5,597 nt of DNA from Chloroflexota bacterium (lineage in GTDB: Bacteria; Chloroflexota; Anaerolineae; B4-G1; SLSP01), in the NCBI GenBank assembly GCA_009908585.1, contig JAAAOZ010000029.1, positions 1 to 5,597 on the forward strand. The letters run 5' to 3'. Shown here in pieces: positions 1 to 5,428 of the stretch. Below the pieces are notes generated by a model. The model had not been told where the DNA came from, searched no databases, and saw only the letters and a program-made list of their open reading frames with translations. Made by a program: the position numbers and the translations under genes. Position 1 is the stretch's first letter. Each line of letters starts with the position of its first letter.

Positions 1-90
1 CGGCGTCTTCTCCTACTACGAGTTCCCCTGGGCGATCAGCGACCGTTTGACGGACGAGGCCTGGCGGCAGATGCTCGAGGAGGGCAACGC
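1..90 (+). repeat. Direct repeat, copy A (identical to 2249-2338)
   Basis: All 90 bases match 2249-2338 in the same orientation, and the first mismatch is at 91 (g against c). The true left end is outside the window, so the repeat may be longer. Perfect identity in protein-coding sequence, third codon positions included, points to a recent duplication, gene conversion or an assembly join rather than old paralogy. The two copies are offset by 2248 bp. Confidence 0.95.
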
Positions 91-97
91 GCCGTGA
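1..97 (+). CDS. 3' end of a DUF3160-like gene, prematurely ended
   Basis: The frame starting at base 2 reads GVFSYYEFPWAISDRL and on to EGNAP, then TGA at 95-97. The same residues occur at about 329-359 of the DUF3160-family protein at 1266-2798, so this is the tail of a second copy whose start lies left of the window. The DNA is identical for 90 bases (1-90 against 2249-2338) and then diverges completely. In the complete copy the protein continues for about 150 residues. Here it stops two codons after the break, so the C-terminal domain of the other copy is missing. DUF3160 is a family of uncharacterised proteins, so no function is assigned. The sequence shows the identity and the stop. That this is a truncated duplicate rather than a natural end is an inference, supported by the unrelated sequence beginning exactly where identity ends. 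Confidence 0.75.
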   Translation, partial: GVFSYYEFPWAISDRLTDEAWRQMLEEGNAP

Positions 98-242
98 TCC
101 CCAGGATGACATCGGCGACCAGCTCCCTGCTCAAGGCGACCTCGTAGCTGCCCGTTCCCCCCTCCGCCAAGCTGAGGCTCGTGGGCGCCAGGATAATTGA
201 GCAGGTTGCGTGGCCCGGGGTCGAGAAAGATGCCCAGCCCAC
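98..242 (-). pseudogene. Remnant of a Calx-beta-like repeat protein
   Basis: Read on the minus strand from 242, the frame gives a stretch containing LAPTSLSLAEGGTGSYEVAL followed by SRELVADVILGIT. This closely follows the repeat pattern of Calx-beta-type beta-sandwich modules in bacterial surface proteins (xSPTSLxVxEGGTxxYxVxLxxxPxADVxVxI). Only about 45 residues, roughly half a module, are present. Beyond ILGIT the frame runs into the antisense of the DUF3160 fragment and is no longer meaningful. Upstream it begins near the stop codon of the next minus-strand gene without a convincing start codon or ribosome binding site. I therefore read it as a fragment left by rearrangement and not an expressed gene. 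The motif is visible; the family assignment comes from memory of the pattern. Confidence 0.55.
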
Positions 243-252
243 TGGTATGGGA

Positions 253-762
253 TTAGTCGGATCCTAAAGTTAGTATGTGTCCGCCTATCGCTTCATCAAG
301 AGCAAAGATGGGTTCGCCCAATTCATCATAAGACCTTACGCCTTGAATTCTCCATTTACCGAAGCGTCTCATAAAGTGTACATCTTGGGTCACACTCTTC
401 TCTGCACCATTATCAAAAATAGTTGCGTCAACTTTCCCTATCGGATAACCGTCATCTATAAGAATTTGAATCCTCTCCATTTCAGTCAGATATAGGCCGT
501 TTCTCCTCATCTCTTTTACTCGACTTACCCAAATCTGTCTTGCGTCTTCATACGAGACTTGTGGTTCGCGATCAGAGTACCTATCATAGTAAGCGACGTA
601 CTCAAAAGATTTTTCAAACTCACCGGCGGCAAGATGTCTGTAGTACATTGAGGCAGCCCTATGTGTCTGATAGCGAGTGATTGGTTTTACTATGATAACA
701 GTTATTGCTAAAAGAAACGCAAAGACAACTACTATGATTGTAAATCTAGCGAGCTTTTTCAT
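253..762 (-). CDS. Membrane-anchored protein with NTF2-like pattern
   Basis: This is a 169-residue protein starting at ATG 762-760 and stopping at TAA 255-253. Residues 1-4 are basic (MKKLAR start) and about 5-26 form one strong hydrophobic segment (FTIIVVVFAFLLAITVIIV). It is therefore a signal anchor or uncleaved signal sequence with the rest outside the membrane. The soluble part has the order seen in NTF2-like/DUF4878-type domains: a helix with AASMYYRHLAAGEFEKSFEY (about 36-55), a second helix around 71-88, and beta strands ending in FMRRFGKWRIQGV (about 130-142). No catalytic residues can be named, and such domains are often of unknown binding function. It has a near-ideal ribosome binding site. 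Its A+T content is visibly higher than that of the plus-strand DUF3160 gene. It stands alone, with no co-directional neighbour within 500 bp upstream. Exact family membership is inference. Confidence 0.8.
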   Translation of the reverse strand: MKKLARFTIIVVVFAFLLAITVIIVKPITRYQTHRAASMYYRHLAAGEFEKSFEYVAYYDRYSDREPQVSYEDARQIWVSRVKEMRRNGLYLTEMERIQILIDDGYPIGKVDATIFDNGAEKSVTQDVHFMRRFGKWRIQGVRSYDELGEPIFALDEAIGGHILTLGSD

Positions 763-767
763 AACTT

Positions 768-774
768 ACCTCCT
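768..774 (-). promoter_or_regulatory. Ribosome binding site of the 253-762 gene
   Basis: The minus strand reads AGGAGGT, then five bases (aagtt), then ATG at 762. It is close to a perfect Shine-Dalgarno match at good spacing and fixes this start, since no competing upstream in-frame start is present. Confidence 0.85.
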
Positions 775-1027
775 GAAGTATTGTCTACGGTTTGCAAAAT
801 TTGCGAAGCCACTCTAGATGCGTGGCCAGCAACCAGCTTCGTCGATTGACACAACAAGAACCGCCTTATGCATACTGTAGGGAGCGGCGTGGCGGCCCAG
901 AGTGTGTGTCCATCATATAGAGGTTGGATGCTTCAAACGATAGAATGCTTAACCTCACTTGCTGGAATTACTTTTCAGGTAAGGGACCTTTTCGGATATT
1001 AGATCACTCCCACCAAAATTGGGCAGA

Positions 1028-1050
1028 AGACACGGATTCAGCCTGTGTCT
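1028..1050. repeat. Imperfect hairpin in gene-poor interval
   Basis: AGACACGG (1028-1035) pairs with CCTGTGTCT (1042-1050) with one bulged base (t1044) and a six-base loop. There is no T-tract, so it does not look like a Rho-independent terminator. Its setting between genes fits a dispersed hairpin repeat, but only one copy is in the window, so that is a guess. Confidence 0.35.
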
Positions 1051-1265
1051 CCTGCAGTTCGTTTGGCGATTTGACCTGTCTCAGGACATTCCACAAATCG
1101 TATATTTTCACTTCGACCTGAGGTCTTTGTTCAGGTACCTGGCCCCCCCTCTTCGACAGGCAACTTGGCGAGACGCCAGTCATCCGGCGCACCAAAACCG
1201 GTCCACACCTGCCTATCTCTGAGATAGTAGAGTATGCCATACCTAGGCAGCGCCTGCTGCTGTAT

Positions 1266-2798
1266 GTGGAATCCGCGACGGTCGCCAAAGGGATGCGCTT
1301 TATGGGCCAGCGCTTTGTGCCGGATGCCTACATCTTCCGCCAACTGATTTACACCAACGTCGGCCTACCGGGGAACGCGCGCTACCTGCCCAACGGCCTC
1401 GATATCCCCGCCGCGATGGGATCAGAACGGGCTTACGCGATCTTGGACGAGATGGGCGAGACGGACTATCCGAACTACGACGAGCAGATGGCCAAGATGC
1501 AGGCCTGGACCAGCGGCCTCAGCACGTCAGAATGGACCGAGACGCTGTATAACACCTGGCTTTACAATTTCTACCCGCTCCTGGAGGCGCCCGGCGCGGG
1601 TGCCCCCGCCAGTGCGAGGGCGCCGCACTTTATGCAATCCCCGGCCTGGGTCGATAAACAACTCAACACCGTCATGGGCAGTTGGGCCGAACTCAAACAC
1701 GACACCATCCTCTACGCCAAACAAGCCTACTCCGAACTGGGCGGCGCGCCGGAACCCCCGCCCCCGGCCTTGCCGCCCCGTGGTTACGTGGAACCCGTGC
1801 CAAAAGTCTACGCTCGCCTGGGCGCGCTGATCAGGATGACGGAGAAGGGCTTGAGTAACCTGGGGCTGCTTGAGGGGAGCAAAGGTAGCAGAGGCAACAG
1901 CCCAGACAAGCAGCAGTTGCAACACCTGGCCTATCTGGTCGATACGTTTCAAACCATCGCGGAGAAAGAGCTGCGTGGCGAACCGCTGACCGAAGAGGAC
2001 TACAACACCATCCGCTACTACGGCGGGGAACTGGAAAAACTCACCGCGGCCGCCTCTGTCCCGCTCGACACCCAGTGGCCGGGCGATATCATGGGAGAGG
2101 AACCCCAAGCCGCCGTGATCGCCGACGTCGCCACCGCGCCCACGCCGGGCCTGGTGCTGGAAGTGGGCGTGGGGCGCATCAACGAACTCTACGCCGTCGT
2201 CCCGCTGATCGAGGACGATGGCACGATCACCCTCCAAGTGGCCAAAGGCGGCGTCTTCTCCTACTACGAGTTCCCCTGGGCGATCAGCGACCGTTTGACG
2301 GACGAGGCCTGGCGGCAGATGCTCGAGGAGGGCAACGCCCCCGAACCACCCGCGTGGAGCAGCAGCTTCTTCGTCCCCGAAAGCGGCTATACCGCTCTGC
2401 AAGAGGGCATCTTCAACGTCCAGGAATCCCTGGTGGATGCTTTTTGGCTGGTCGATGCGTCCCAGTTACGAGGCGGCGAAGCCCTGCGCACCGACCTGAC
2501 GCCCAAACTCACCGCCCTTGCGGATGCGGGCCGCTGCCAGCGACATCTGCTGCACAGCAGCCAGCCCCGCTCCATCGACCTGCAATCCGAAACGCTCGCC
2601 GTCGTCACCGCGCGCGAGACGTGGGAAGATAGGCTCTACAGCTACGAGGAAGGGTGGTGCCACGGCTACGATGAAGAGCCGCTCAACCAACGCGGGCCGT
2701 ACACGCTCGATGCCACCTACACCCTAGCGCTAGTCGAGGGCGATTGGCGCGTCACGCGCGTCATCTATGCCAATGAACCACCGGCGTGGGAGGAGTAA
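1266..2798 (+). CDS. DUF3160-family protein, 5'-truncated, with extra C-terminal domain
   Basis: This is a 510-codon frame from GTG 1266 to TAA 2796-2798. Residues 9-22 (GMRFMGQRFVPDAY), SERAYAIL (about 53-60), DKQLNTVMGSWAELKHDTIL (about 130-149) and DVATAPTPGLVLEVGVGR then GGVFSYYEF and DRLTDEAWRQML (about 295-352) follow the usual block order of DUF3160, an uncharacterised family. Members normally have a long N-terminal half before the MGQRF block. Here only 12 residues precede it, and the upstream in-frame codons end at a stop (1119-1121). No Shine-Dalgarno precedes GTG 1266, and the next in-frame ATG (1293) has none at proper spacing. The gene therefore seems to have lost its 5' part and any export signal. 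Residues about 372-510 form an extra domain ending in TYTLALVEGDWRVTRV, which resembles IMS/ARC6-like (NTF2-fold) tails. It overlaps the downstream gene. The frame is otherwise undamaged and G+C-rich. Whether it is expressed is unknown. Confidence 0.75.
   Translation: MESATVAKGMRFMGQRFVPDAYIFRQLIYTNVGLPGNARYLPNGLDIPAAMGSERAYAILDEMGETDYPNYDEQMAKMQAWTSGLSTSEWTETLYNTWLYNFYPLLEAPGAGAPASARAPHFMQSPAWVDKQLNTVMGSWAELKHDTILYAKQAYSELGGAPEPPPPALPPRGYVEPVPKVYARLGALIRMTEKGLSNLGLLEGSKGSRGNSPDKQQLQHLAYLVDTFQTIAEKELRGEPLTEEDYNTIRYYGGELEKLTAAASVPLDTQWPGDIMGEEPQAAVIADVATAPTPGLVLEVGVGRINELYAVVPLIEDDGTITLQVAKGGVFSYYEFPWAISDRLTDEAWRQMLEEGNAPEPPAWSSSFFVPESGYTALQEGIFNVQESLVDAFWLVDASQLRGGEALRTDLTPKLTALADAGRCQRHLLHSSQPRSIDLQSETLAVVTARETWEDRLYSYEEGWCHGYDEEPLNQRGPYTLDATYTLALVEGDWRVTRVIYANEPPAWEE
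2249..2338 (+). repeat. Direct repeat, copy B (identical to 1-90)
   Basis: This copy lies inside the DUF3160 gene and encodes about residues 329-358 (GGVFSYYEF to EGNA). The sequence diverges from copy A at 2339, where this copy continues EPPAWSSSFF. Confidence 0.95.
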
Positions 2799-3504
2799 GC
2801 GTTTTCGCTCACGAGACCTGACAGGTTTTTTGAAACCTATCAGGTCTGTTGCGCCATGGATTTTGGTCATCGCGTTATCGGCGATGTTAACGTGCAGCAC
2901 GCCCCCCCCGGATGCCGCCGTCTCCGACATCGTATGCTTCACCTGTACAGGCGAGGATTGCCAGAGCCTCCCAACCACTGAGGCGCCCGAACTGGCCGGC
3001 GGCGTGTTCGATCAAGGCGCCATCGATCTCACCGGCGACGGCGTCCCAGAACACGTGCGCCTCGAAGGCGCCCAGGTCACGATCCACCAGGATAGCGTCG
3101 AAGTATGGCGCAGCCCCGAAGCGTGGGAGGTCGTGGATGTGGCGTTGGGCGATCCCAACGACGACGGGCGCAACGAGGTGTTCGTCGTCTTCTGGCGCGA
3201 GGACGAGACGGGCCAACGCACCAACCAGCCCTTCATCATCGGCTATCGCGGCGGCTACTACCGCGAGCTGTGGGGCGGCTCGCCGGTGGGGTTTCCCATT
3301 ACCGAGGTGGAGTTGGCGGACATCACAGACGATGGACGTCAGGACATCCTCGTGATAGAGGAACGCACCTTGGCCGTCTGGCAATGGAACCAGTGGTGGT
3401 TCAGCCACGTATGGCGGAGTGAGGCCGGCGCCTATCACCATCTACACGTAGGCCGAGACGAGGAGCAACAGGCGATGATGTGCGTGCAGGTAGAGAAAGA
3501 GTAA
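2767..3504 (+). CDS. Exported FG-GAP/VCBS-like repeat protein
   Basis: This is a 245-residue protein from ATG 2767 to TAA 3502-3504. It has three acidic D-x-x-x-DG loops of FG-GAP/VCBS type: DLTGDGVPE (87-95), DPNDDGRNE (129-137) and DITDDGRQD (185-193). These normally bind calcium between blades of a beta-propeller. Residues 31-42 (WILVIALSAMLT) are a hydrophobic export signal after a basic N-terminus. C43 follows but the lipobox (MLTC) is poor, so secretion and lipidation are both possible. Further cysteines lie in CFTCTGEDC (57-65). The start overlaps the DUF3160 stop by 32 bases, suggesting translational coupling. ATG 2773 is equally possible. TTG 2830 and TTG 2863 would shorten the basic region. 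Residues 17-27 are encoded by a palindromic element, so the N-terminus may be secondary. The role is probably extracellular, but partner and substrate cannot be read from sequence. Confidence 0.78.
   Translation: MPMNHRRGRSKRFRSRDLTGFLKPIRSVAPWILVIALSAMLTCSTPPPDAAVSDIVCFTCTGEDCQSLPTTEAPELAGGVFDQGAIDLTGDGVPEHVRLEGAQVTIHQDSVEVWRSPEAWEVVDVALGDPNDDGRNEVFVVFWREDETGQRTNQPFIIGYRGGYYRELWGGSPVGFPITEVELADITDDGRQDILVIEERTLAVWQWNQWWFSHVWRSEAGAYHHLHVGRDEEQQAMMCVQVEKE
2814..2847. repeat. Palindromic element inside the 5' end of a gene
   Basis: AGACCTGACAGGTTT (2814-2828) is the inverted complement of AAACCTATCAGGTCT (2833-2847) at 14 of 15 positions (mismatch c2822/a2839), with a four-base loop TTTG. No T-tract follows. 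It starts 16 bases after the DUF3160 stop codon and lies in frame in the next gene. From memory, closely similar 'acctgacaggttt' palindromes are common between genes in Chloroflexota, so I read it as a REP-like dispersed element. Copy number cannot be tested here. Confidence 0.8.
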
Positions 3505-3582
3505 CGCGAACAGACCATCATATTTGAGAAGTTCTCAGCAGTAAAAGGTTAGATTGCGTTGCAGCCCACGGGGTGTTCGGCG

Positions 3583-4701
3583 TTACGGAGTAACCTCAAC
3601 ACGAACACGCTGGGTGAACTCAGTTTTGGGGTACAGGCTACGATGACCTTCATTGTCGTATACACGACTGTGAGGCGCGCCAAAAACAACTGCCATAAGT
3701 TGGTATTTCCCGGGCCGTTTGGGTGTGCGAATGGGAAGCGTCACAGTGTGTTCTTCCCTTCCTGCTAAGGGTACGGGGAAATCATACTCGATCATTTGTC
3801 GCATTTCATCATTCCAAAAGATGCCAATGATGACTGGAAAAGTTTGTCCGGGGGCAGGGTCGTGATTTTCATCGAGTTGTGAAGTGGCGAGGTGCAAGTC
3901 CATTGTCTGAACCGTATCAGCTTTGATCTGTAAGTGATAGATTGGAGTGCGGTCTTCTTTGGAATCAAGAATTTGGGGTACTTGCAAACCATCGCCATAA
4001 TGGATCGGATCCGTGGGCGGCGCTATCGTTCCCAGTAACGTATCAGCCTGATCAAGATTTTGAACTCCTACCCATAAACTGTAACGTTGCTCTCCAAAGG
4101 AAAGTTGCTGCGAAAATCTATATGATAACTCGTCGTTTACACTTTCCGGATCGGCGATCAAGAGGAGTGAGAAGTGATGTAGACCAGAGGAAAGGGGAGG
4201 AATGATGTATTCCAACGCAAATTCCTCATCTGGTTGCAGAACAGGGAGGTCATAATAGGGTTTTTCATCCTGATCATCGACGGAAACCGAGATTTGCTGG
4301 CAATCAAGTAAGAAAATGATGCGCAAACTGTGGGACTTGGCATAACCGTTGCGAATCAACGTGCGTGCGTGCGTAGGTCGACGCGAGGGAATACGGTTAG
4401 GGTTTGTACTATAAGGTTCTTCGTAGAGATCCAGGGATTCGATGTGCGTGATTGTGACCCAGGCCACGGCTCCGTCGCGCTGACTTAAGTAGTTTAGCAT
4501 GGTTCGCCAGTTATCTTCGGTGCCTGAGATTTCAAACATTTGCGCTTTGATTGATGTGTGATTCAAGTCAACGATACGAATGGTTTTACTTGCCGGTTGC
4601 GCTGACTGAAGAGTAAGTTGTGAGGGGGGAGCGGCACACGCCAGGAGAAGCGCCAACCAGAGACAGATATGTACAAATGTCAGACGTAAAGTTTTGGTCA
4701 T
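3583..4701 (-). CDS. Lipoprotein of unknown function
   Basis: This is a 372-residue protein starting at ATG 4701-4699 and stopping at TAA 3585-3583. The N-terminus is a classic lipoprotein signal: basic residues (MTKTLR), a hydrophobic stretch (about 8-20) and a lipobox LLAC with C22 as the lipidated residue, followed by APPSQ. The mature part is rich in beta-strand-like segments. Its C-terminal third reads EHTVTLPIRTPKRPGKYQLM and continues AVVFGAP, the pattern of an immunoglobulin-like or CARDB-like fold, which is a fold-level guess. No catalytic motif is visible and I do not recognise the family. It is the last gene of the minus-strand cluster, 85 bp after the secreted-protein gene, with a strong hairpin in that gap. 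With only 29 bp between hairpin and start there is little room for its own promoter. It is convergent with the FG-GAP-like gene (78-bp gap). A likely role is an envelope-anchored accessory or sensory protein. Confidence 0.8.
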   Translation of the reverse strand: MTKTLRLTFVHICLWLALLLACAAPPSQLTLQSAQPASKTIRIVDLNHTSIKAQMFEISGTEDNWRTMLNYLSQRDGAVAWVTITHIESLDLYEEPYSTNPNRIPSRRPTHARTLIRNGYAKSHSLRIIFLLDCQQISVSVDDQDEKPYYDLPVLQPDEEFALEYIIPPLSSGLHHFSLLLIADPESVNDELSYRFSQQLSFGEQRYSLWVGVQNLDQADTLLGTIAPPTDPIHYGDGLQVPQILDSKEDRTPIYHLQIKADTVQTMDLHLATSQLDENHDPAPGQTFPVIIGIFWNDEMRQMIEYDFPVPLAGREEHTVTLPIRTPKRPGKYQLMAVVFGAPHSRVYDNEGHRSLYPKTEFTQRVRVEVTP

Positions 4702-4708
4702 TTAACTA

Positions 4709-4713
4709 TCCTT
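4709..4713 (-). promoter_or_regulatory. Ribosome binding site of the 3583-4701 gene
   Basis: The minus strand reads AAGGA, seven bases (tagttaa), then ATG at 4701. This supports the chosen start. Confidence 0.7.
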
Positions 4714-4730
4714 TGAAGTTAAACGAAAGA

Positions 4731-4756
4731 ACCGAGAGACAAAAATGTCTCTCGGT
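4731..4756 (-). terminator. Intercistronic hairpin, probable terminator or attenuator
   Basis: ACCGAGAGACA (4731-4741) and TGTCTCTCGGT (4746-4756) form a perfect 11-bp stem with a four-base loop. On the minus strand it lies 30 bases after the stop of the secreted-protein gene and is followed by TCTTTCGTTT, a broken T-tract. On the plus strand it is followed by CGCGG then TTTTT, but no plus-strand gene ends here. It most likely trims or partly terminates minus-strand transcription, leaving the downstream lipoprotein at lower expression. Confidence 0.75.
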
Positions 4757-4786
4757 CGCGGTTTTTATTATCAAAATCAGCTTCTA

Positions 4787-5311
4787 TCAAAATGACTGGC
4801 TTGTCATCACAGAATTCTCTATGATTGAACTTTCACCCCAGTATATGTTTGCAACACTGTACGCATCCCAGGTATCACCCTCGCCTTCATAAAATGCCGT
4901 TCGACGCTCGCAGGAACTACCCCAAGTAGTCCTACAGTATGGGGTTCCATACATTCCGCCCGAAGTAGTGTTCCAAATAAAAGCAAGTGTCTCTCCACTA
5001 GTAGGAAAGCCAAATAACTCTAATTTGCTACCCGCTTGGACATGTTCTTTACCATCACCAGATATATAGTAGGCAAGTATGGCGGTTTGGATAGCGGACT
5101 GGTTTCCTGGTCCTGGTACGACAGCCGTGACGGTAGGTGTCCCTGGGGCTTGATGGATGGCGGTGTTAGTGATGACAATGAGCTTAGGCTCATTTGGGGG
5201 AGAAGGAACTGGTTGAGGTTCGGCAGCAATCGCCGCACCAGGTACAAAGGACAACACCATTGCCAACAAGACAGATACAGAAACAACGTTCATCTTGATT
5301 TTCGACGTCAT
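4787..5311 (-). CDS. Small secreted protein of unknown function
   Basis: This is a 174-residue protein. I choose ATG 5311-5309 over the upstream in-frame ATG at 5326, because GGAGGG (5324-5319) sits seven bases before 5311, while 5326 has no ribosome binding site and would bury that signal in its own codons. Residues 1-30 are a signal peptide (MTSKIKMNVV, hydrophobic core, then PGAAIAA) with likely cleavage before EPQP. A Pro-rich linker (31-70) follows, then a compact domain (about 71-174) rich in Gly, Ser and aromatics. It has two cysteines, C126 and C134 (PYCRTTWGSSC), well placed for a disulfide. No enzyme motif is visible and I do not recognise the family. It has its own promoter and a downstream hairpin, so it is likely a well-expressed exported product. 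The A+T-rich composition matches the neighbouring lipoprotein gene. Confidence 0.82.
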   Translation of the reverse strand: MTSKIKMNVVSVSVLLAMVLSFVPGAAIAAEPQPVPSPPNEPKLIVITNTAIHQAPGTPTVTAVVPGPGNQSAIQTAILAYYISGDGKEHVQAGSKLELFGFPTSGETLAFIWNTTSGGMYGTPYCRTTWGSSCERRTAFYEGEGDTWDAYSVANIYWGESSIIENSVMTSQSF

Positions 5312-5318
5312 CTTCGAT

Positions 5319-5324
5319 CCCTCC
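5319..5324 (-). promoter_or_regulatory. Ribosome binding site that decides the 5311 start
   Basis: The minus strand reads ATGGAGGGATCGAAGATG. GGAGGG with a seven-base gap leads to the second ATG (5311). The first ATG (5326) overlaps the signal itself and is preceded only by AT-rich sequence. Confidence 0.8.
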
Positions 5325-5363
5325 ATAGATTTAAACTAGCTGATTTCTTACCACAACATATTC

Positions 5364-5392
5364 ACTATACTTAATTTTCTGCGCTCTGTCTA
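5364..5392 (-). promoter_or_regulatory. Sigma70-like promoter of the secreted-protein gene
   Basis: On the minus strand, TAGACA (5392-5387, five of six to TTGACA) is followed after exactly 17 bases by TATAGT (5369-5364, five of six to TATAAT). Transcription would start near 5357, giving a leader of about 45 bases to the ATG at 5311. It lies just beyond the hairpin that ends the LuxR-type gene. Confidence 0.65.
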
Positions 5393-5396
5393 TTGT

Positions 5397-5428
5397 GGAA
5401 AACCACACGCTTTACCCTGTGGTTTTCC
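5397..5428 (-). terminator. Hairpin over the stop codon of the LuxR-type gene
   Basis: GGAAAACCACA (5397-5407) and TGTGGTTTTCC (5418-5428) form a perfect 11-bp stem with a ten-base loop. On the minus strand the first arm encodes the last residues (RKTT), the stop TAA (5414-5412) is in the loop, and the second arm supplies TGTGG then TTTT. This is terminator-like, with the T-run within the stem instead of after it. Efficiency is uncertain. Confidence 0.6.

Larger units (their letters stand above)
763..1265. other. Gene-poor interval with small palindromes
   Basis: No frame here looks like a real gene. The short open frames on both strands lack ribosome binding sites and recognisable motifs. 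The first ~200 bases (763-960) must hold the promoter of the minus-strand gene ending at 253, but I could not pick a convincing -35/-10 pair. Visible structures are GCAAAATTTGC at 794-804 (5-bp arms), an imperfect hairpin at 1028-1050, and a 15-base palindrome CTATCTC-T-GAGATAG at 1213-1227. From 1122 the plus frame is open into the DUF3160 gene (stop at 1119-1121), but codons 1122-1265 do not resemble that family as I know it. The interval may be the junk side of a rearrangement or contain a dispersed repeat. Confidence 0.6.

Noticed and set aside
846..874. Perfect TTGACA on the plus strand as a promoter for the DUF3160 gene
   Set aside because: The best -10-like match (CATACT) is 19 bases away and poor, and the gene starts almost 400 bases downstream after several stops.
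1004..1288. Minus-strand open frame of 94 codons overlapping the start of the DUF3160 gene
   Set aside because: No ribosome binding site, no domain recognised, and it overlaps coding sequence of the opposite strand; kept only as part of the gene-poor interval.
1527..2402. Long minus-strand open frame (291 codons) opposite the DUF3160 gene
   Set aside because: It is the antisense of a G+C-rich gene with clear family motifs on the plus strand; its translation has no recognisable domain and no ribosome binding site.
2887..3441. Minus-strand open frame (184 codons) opposite the FG-GAP-like gene
   Set aside because: The plus strand carries three D-x-x-x-DG loops and an export signal; the antisense frame is a by-product of high G+C.
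3525..3537. TGAGAA-G-TTCTCA palindrome between the convergent genes as a shared terminator
   Set aside because: One central base leaves no usable hairpin loop, there is no G+C-rich stem and no T-tract.
4360..4374. Tandem CGTG units in the lipoprotein gene as a phase-variable repeat
   Set aside because: Only about three and a half units, mid-gene; too short to claim slippage.
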